DNA of 64,000 bases, from assembly GCF_019649055.1 (NCBI RefSeq), contig NW_026570274.1:958314-1022313 (forward strand), read 5' to 3'. The DNA is from Paramacrobiotus metropolitanus (taxonomy: Eukaryota; Tardigrada; Eutardigrada; Parachela; Macrobiotidae). A program made the translations under genes and the position numbers. Of this stretch, positions 59,330 through 64,000 are shown piece by piece; the first letter of the stretch is position 1, and each line of letters begins with the position of its first letter. Below the pieces are notes generated by a model, which made no database searches, had not been told where the DNA came from, and saw nothing but the letters and a program-made list of their open reading frames with translations.

Positions 59330-59760
59330 AAAGATGGTTGTGACGACCAGATTATGCCGTATACAAATTCGTAGGCATTAGTAGTGGCCTTTTTGAAGTA
59401 TGGTAGAAATCGGTGGTGACAATTTGTTTCTTAGGATTAAGCACAGCTGGGGACAGGACAGTGAAACCGGTATTGTTTATTCTTTGGCGTCGGTAATAAT
59501 TTTATCTCTGGAAACCGTACCAACTGGCATATTATAGGAAAGTGCCTAAGAAAACTGTTAAAAGTGACCCGCAGAAATGTGTCGGAGTTTATACACTGCT
59601 GTAGTTGCGTGGTGAAATCGATGGTGACGACTGGTGTTGCTGAATTTTTTCGGCCCTTTTGTGGCCAAAAGAGTCCCATTCCGTTGCGCATCGTTAACGA
59701 TGATGATAGCGGTGCAGAAAGTGGTGGTGACGACTTGTTTTCTTAGGTTATTTGCTGACC
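59330..59760 (+). repeat. Degenerate ~82-bp-period array, right part
   Basis: The same GGTGACGAC motif resumes at about 59337, 59412, 59618 and 59723, the last followed by TTTTCTTAGG. It continues the array at 55840-56400, so the intervening 2.9 kb looks inserted. Confidence 0.7.
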
Positions 59761-59769
59761 GGCAATGTA

Positions 59770-61025
59770 GGCTCTTGGACAACGCTGCTACCCGGGACGG
59801 TTTGCTGGAACTATTAATTTCTTAACCGACAGCTCAAGCTTCGTTAGCTTTCCATTTTTTTATTATATCTTAGCTATTCTTAGACTTTCTTTTCCTATAA
59901 TATATTCATATGGATTTCTTAGGTTTTCTGATGTCAGCAGATGTACTTACGTGAATTATTGGCCTGATTATCTTGACGGTTGCCAATCTACATTCGATAT
60001 GCACCGGTTGCAAATGCAGAGACAAATTATTTTTACTTGTTTTCAATTATTGTACTGAACGCGGTACCACATAAAAACAGAAAATATTAACATCAAATCT
60101 ACTGCCCGACCAACTAAAAGGTGTAACAAAATCCTGAGTTGTTGTTTTTCTTTCCTTACTGTGCCCCAAGCATGATTAGAACAATAAAGTGGCCAAAACG
60201 AGTGTTACTATGACGTGCACCGTTATTATGGTCTCCACAACAGTCGCCGGGACCGCCAGCTACGTTGTCTATTAAACCCGTTGTAAGTACGACCCGCCTC
60301 ATATTAACCCGCCTCATGTAATTTTCGCTTTTGTGTTTCGACGAAAATCAACAGTCGTCAAGAAATCAGAGTTTATGAAAACCGTTTTTATTAATTACCG
60401 TCACGCTCATTTTCGCGCATGATTGTTTAGTTTTGTTGATTTGGAATATTTTGTTTTGCTGTTATTTCTGACTTCTCTGCTTCGGTGATTTGAGCGTCAT
60501 CAACAGAAAAGATCCCCGTACGAAATCGTCTGTTTTTGTTAACGCCATACTGCATGAACTGGACTTGATCGGCTACTTCTCCCAGCAAGCGTCTTTCTTG
60601 GTTCTTTCCACAAATTAAGCAGTATTTGGCCGTACGAGTATTGGAAAATAACTCAACAACGGTGATTTTCACTGCACGCTTCAGAACTCTAGTTCGATAC
60701 AGCCATACTGACAGGCGAAAGGGCTTTGTCAAGGAAAATAGCTGCGCCATCGGGGTCTCTGATGATCTTTTGGCGAGATCCGTGTTGTGTGGCATTATTC
60801 CTTGGTGTTTTGGTCTAGCAGTTACTCACTGATGCCGGTTAGTGTACAAAAGTCAGTTGTAAAGAAGTTGACGGCTGTAAAGTTACCCAGCTAGAAAGTA
60901 ACGAGGAGATCTGGCAGTGCGTACCCACTACCGATACACGCCTTGCTTCCGCTTACTCTTGCGTAAAACAGTATTCGTTTTTAATTTCGTACTTATATTC
61001 CTTGTTTTATGTATATAAATTCCTG
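59770..61025. other. Gene-free stretch
   Basis: One minus-strand frame at 60795-60427 (122 codons, with CLICGKNQERRLLGEVADQV) is the longest. Its single CxxC is not enough to call a family. Otherwise nothing is recognised. Confidence 0.4.
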
Positions 61026-61030
61026 TTGAA

Positions 61031-61342
61031 ATGAATGATTCATGTGTTTATTTAGCGTTTCCTGACGCCGTAATCTGGAGCGGTGCGCACCGGCGCAACC
61101 ATACCAACATCGTCAGGCCCAACGTCTTCGCGCGCAACGTTTACCGGTTTTGCGTGCCATCTACTGAAGACGGCCACCCCCGATCCCATGGTCGAGCCTC
61201 GGAGGACCAGCATGCAGGGAATTCTGCTGGCAACAACTCCCTTGCCCGTTCCTCTCCACGAATCCGGCTGCTAAATCCGTCTCCTGAAAAGGTTTTCGTG
61301 GCAGCTGGTACTGCATTGCAGCAACCGGACGACGGTGCAGCA
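61031..61342 (+). CDS. Unrecognised ORF cut by transposon
   Basis: Open from an ATG at 61031 with WSGAHRRNHTNIVRPNVFAR and LNPSPEKVFVAAGTALQQPD. The frame runs straight into the terminal repeat of the element at 61343, so the natural 3' part is displaced or lost. No family recognised; coding status uncertain. Confidence 0.3.
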
Positions 61343-63861
61343 GGCCAGGTCATGGTCAAAAAGAGGGAGGAATTTTTTAAGCGAGGGAGGAAGGAATTTT
61401 TATATGGTCAAAAAGAGGGAGGAATTTTTCCGAAGTTCAAATGAAGTACCTAGGGACCTCGAACCTAAGTCACCGAGGTCGCCACCAAGATTTTCTCGTT
61501 AAGTTGAACTGAAGTACTCGGGACCTCCATCCCGGGTCCCCGAGGTTGCCACCGAGATTTTCTCAACAAGCGGACGAGCGAAGCGGGCCAGCGTTTCTAA
61601 CTGACGTGTTAAGGGATTGATAAAACGAAAGTATTAGTGCCTTTTAGGTCGCCACATGACCTTTGGGTCGCCGCCGATTTTGATGGTGATCCCTATACAG
61701 TTTAACATGCTGAGTCGAACTGAAGGACAACAGAACTTTGATGGTGATACGTAAAGAAGTTGTACAATGAGATGTTATTTGGTTTTTCATAGTGTTTTAA
61801 AATAATAATTTTAAAAAAACGGTGGAAAATTAGTGGCTACCCGGACAGTACATGAGCGTGAACGCGTTTTTGTGCACAACAACGGTTGGTGAGATTTCAC
61901 GCGGAAGTGACGGAACCAAAATTTTGATATTCTTTCCAAGCTTGAAAATAACTTTTATGATGTCTAAAATGTGTTTAAAAACAAAAAAAATTGTTAAATA
62001 AGTTGTTTGGCATAAGAACGGTTCATATACTTATGCGCATATACATTTACGATTTTAACAAAGTGTTTCATAATGAGAATTCAGATCTACAACTAAAAGC
62101 CCAATCTGCAAGGCTCATTTTGCAGCTCCAGCGCTTACGTGTTGATGCTTACCGCATTCGTTGCCTTATTTATTTTAAATTAAAAACCGCCCACGCTTGC
62201 CCTAAGAGCGGTTAAAACATTATACTAGGAGATACTACAGAATTCAATGAGTTTTAAAACAAACTGGCTCATCAAAAAGGCTCATTATGAGTCGTAATGT
62301 CATGTGTCGTTGTGCTACAATATGTCATCCGCAGATAAAGGAAATGCGCTGTTGATTTGCTTTAAAATCAGCGTTCGAATACTTAATGACGTTTTAGCAT
62401 GACATCGTCTTTCCACCGCAATTTAAATACCAAACAGTGATAAAATATAAAAGATTATTTTAAAATATAAAATAAAATTATGATCAGAAGCTTGCGGTAC
62501 CCATTAAGAAATTTGATCTGAAAGTGCTGTTCAAATTTATCTCAACAGAACATAAAGTAATTTGATTGGAAGTTGGAACATAATCAGCAAAGATAAAACC
62601 GTAAAGGGTTCTACTGAATAAAATTAGGCATGTTAAATATTTTGATGCTTAAAAATTTAGGTATTTTGAAGTGAAATGCCAGTTTTTTAAAAGCTTGTAT
62701 TATTATCCAGTTTTATATTTACGGTATTTTATTTTTCAGGTATACTAAAACTCTGTAATCAAAATATTTACGTTAACGCTCTGCATAATAGAAAATGGTA
62801 GAGTTATTGAGAAGTACAGAAAGAAATATTTGAAAACGTGTGTTGAATTGTGATCAGTAATTACAAACATAATTAGAATATTTGAAATGTATCTTGAAAT
62901 AATTGGGGATATTTGAAGCTATCGAATAACACCACAAAGTTATTCAGAAAAATCTAAAGACTTTAAAATTTTAAAAATATATCTAGAAAAATGCAGAAAT
63001 ATACTGAAACAAAAAATAATGAAAAAATATTGAGAAAGCAATTGAAAAATCTTTAGAAATAATAACATATTTCAGAAGTATTTAGAAATAATGAGAAATA
63101 TTGAGAAATATTTAGAAGTGGTAGAGATATGTACAGAAATTCCGAAACCCTGATATTAGAATAATTAAAAATATATTTAGAAATGGTTTAAGACATAATT
63201 ACAGATATAATTTCAACAATCGAAAAATATGTTTTAATATAGTCAGAAATTTGTCGAAAAATATGTAGAATACTTAGAAATATATTGAGGAATATCCAGA
63301 AACATAATAAGAAATATTAGTGAAAATATTTAGCAACATTCAGAAATTTTTAGAAACATTTAGGAATATTTAGGCATATTACCAGTTTCTACGTCCTTCA
63401 GCAGTGCTTTGATAGAACACATCAAACTATGCATATAAAATATACGTTGTGATGGCCACCTCGGGAACTCGTTCGAGAACCCCCAGCATTTCATTTCGAC
63501 TAAGCAAATCACACAGTGCATATATAATACATATCGTGATGGCGACCTCGGGGACCTAATTCGAGAACCCCCAGGATTTCATATCGACTCAGCACAGCAA
63601 ACTGTTAATATCGCATTGGTGACCTCAGGGACCCAGTTCGAGGTCCCCGAGTACTTCCGTTCGACTCAACCAGTCAAACTGTGCTTATAACGAGAAAATT
63701 TTTGGTGGCGACCTCGGTGACTTAGGTTCGAGGTACCTAGGCACTTCATTTGAACTTCGGAAAAATTCCTCCCTCTTTTGACCATATCAAAATTTCTCCC
63801 TCTTCTTGACCACGCAGAAATTCCTCTCTCTCAGAATTCCTCCCTCTTTTTGACCTTGGCC
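61343..63861. mobile_element. 2.5-kb non-autonomous transposon with compound inverted termini
   Basis: Left terminus GGCCAGGTCATGGTCAAAAA and right terminus (reverse complement) GGCCAAGGTCAAAAAGAGGG are each followed by further copies of GGTCAAAAAGAGGGAGGAAT. Next comes a long shared inverted segment (CCGAAGTTCAAATGAAGT.CCTAGG.ACCTCGAACC). Subterminal CCTCGGGGACC..GTTCGAG units occur about twice on the left and four times on the right (63450-63730). The AT-rich interior has no transposase frame, so movement would need enzymes supplied elsewhere. Confidence 0.85.
62930..63375 (+). repeat. Degenerate AAATATTTAGAAAT repeats inside the transposon
   Basis: Many variants of GAAATATTTAGAAATATTGA succeed one another. 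The stretch is AT-rich with no coding potential. Confidence 0.65.
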
Positions 63862-64000
63862 GCAGACCACGGGCTCTTGGCTCACCGAATTCATTATGCC
63901 AGCGTGGGTCTGCGGCGTACGCCAAACCCGTCGGCTTCTCCTTGTACGGGGTGGGTACTTCCGTAAAGAAACGCCTGCGCTCTATTTTTCTTGTTTTATT
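63862..64000. other. Right flank of the transposon
   Basis: GC-richer DNA with GTCTGCGGCGTACGCC. Too short to classify; it may be the continuation of the sequence interrupted at 61342. Confidence 0.3.

Noticed and set aside
60427-60795. 122-codon minus frame as a possible zinc or histone-like protein
   Set aside because: One CxxC only and no family pattern; not enough to call a gene.
1-64000. Bacterial operons, CRISPR arrays, phage or horizontally acquired gene blocks
   Set aside because: No regular direct-repeat/spacer array, no Shine-Dalgarno-led gene runs, and coding signal depends on spliceosomal introns or eukaryotic retro-elements.

Overview
This is nuclear DNA of an invertebrate animal. 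Spliced genes have compact GC-rich exons, strongly AT-rich introns and consensus GT..AG borders, and they carry metazoan domain families (ZFR, RABIF/Mss4, gustatory-receptor-like and rhodopsin-like 7TM proteins, CUB, Ig, astacin, ANP32). I see no rRNA, tRNA or CRISPR and no bacterial operon structure. The 7TM receptors with an NRVWAV/NRAWAV motif and the uncharacterised gene at 54.65 kb remind me of tardigrade lineage-specific families. That placement comes from memory and is not proven here.

Layout. 1-6.57 kb (-): a ZFR-like RNA-binding protein in 16 visible exons, running off the left edge inside its DZF domain. 7.2-7.6 kb: a long decayed foldback in the gap before a two-exon RABIF/Mss4 gene (7994-9481, +). 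11-13.3 kb (-): an unrecognised small gene, then an astacin protease relic split by a hAT transposase fragment. 15-37 kb: a gene-poor, repeat-rich zone. It holds three decayed copies of an Ig-domain gene (15.7, 18.4 and 34.9 kb), three copies of a ~1 kb repeat that precedes that gene, broken 7TM pieces, 3' ends of non-LTR retrotransposons, three copies of a palindromic element, a 148-bp tandem repeat and a GTAGAC/TTTCTTAGG array. An FGFR-type Ig gene on the minus strand (29.45-31.45 kb) lies in it; the array occupies one of its introns.

39.7-48.5 kb is a better-preserved gene cluster: a three-exon 7TM receptor (+), a secreted CUB-type protein (-), and a five-exon gustatory-receptor-like gene (-) whose first intron holds a dead retrotransposon 3' end. 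At 52-53.2 kb (-) is an intronless paralogue of the 7TM receptor with one frameshift. 54.65-55.76 kb (+) is an uncharacterised gene of at least two exons. 55.8-59.8 kb holds a degenerate ~82-bp-period array interrupted by a ~2.9 kb block with a frameshifted ANP32-like gene. 61.34-63.86 kb is a 2.5 kb non-autonomous transposon with long compound terminal inverted repeats.

The sound genes fall into housekeeping (ZFR, RABIF) and surface or secreted sensory-type proteins (7TM, gustatory-like, CUB, Ig). The rest is largely a record of local duplication, foldback formation and nested insertion. Exon borders were assigned by hand from splice consensus and reading-frame continuity, with no transcript evidence.
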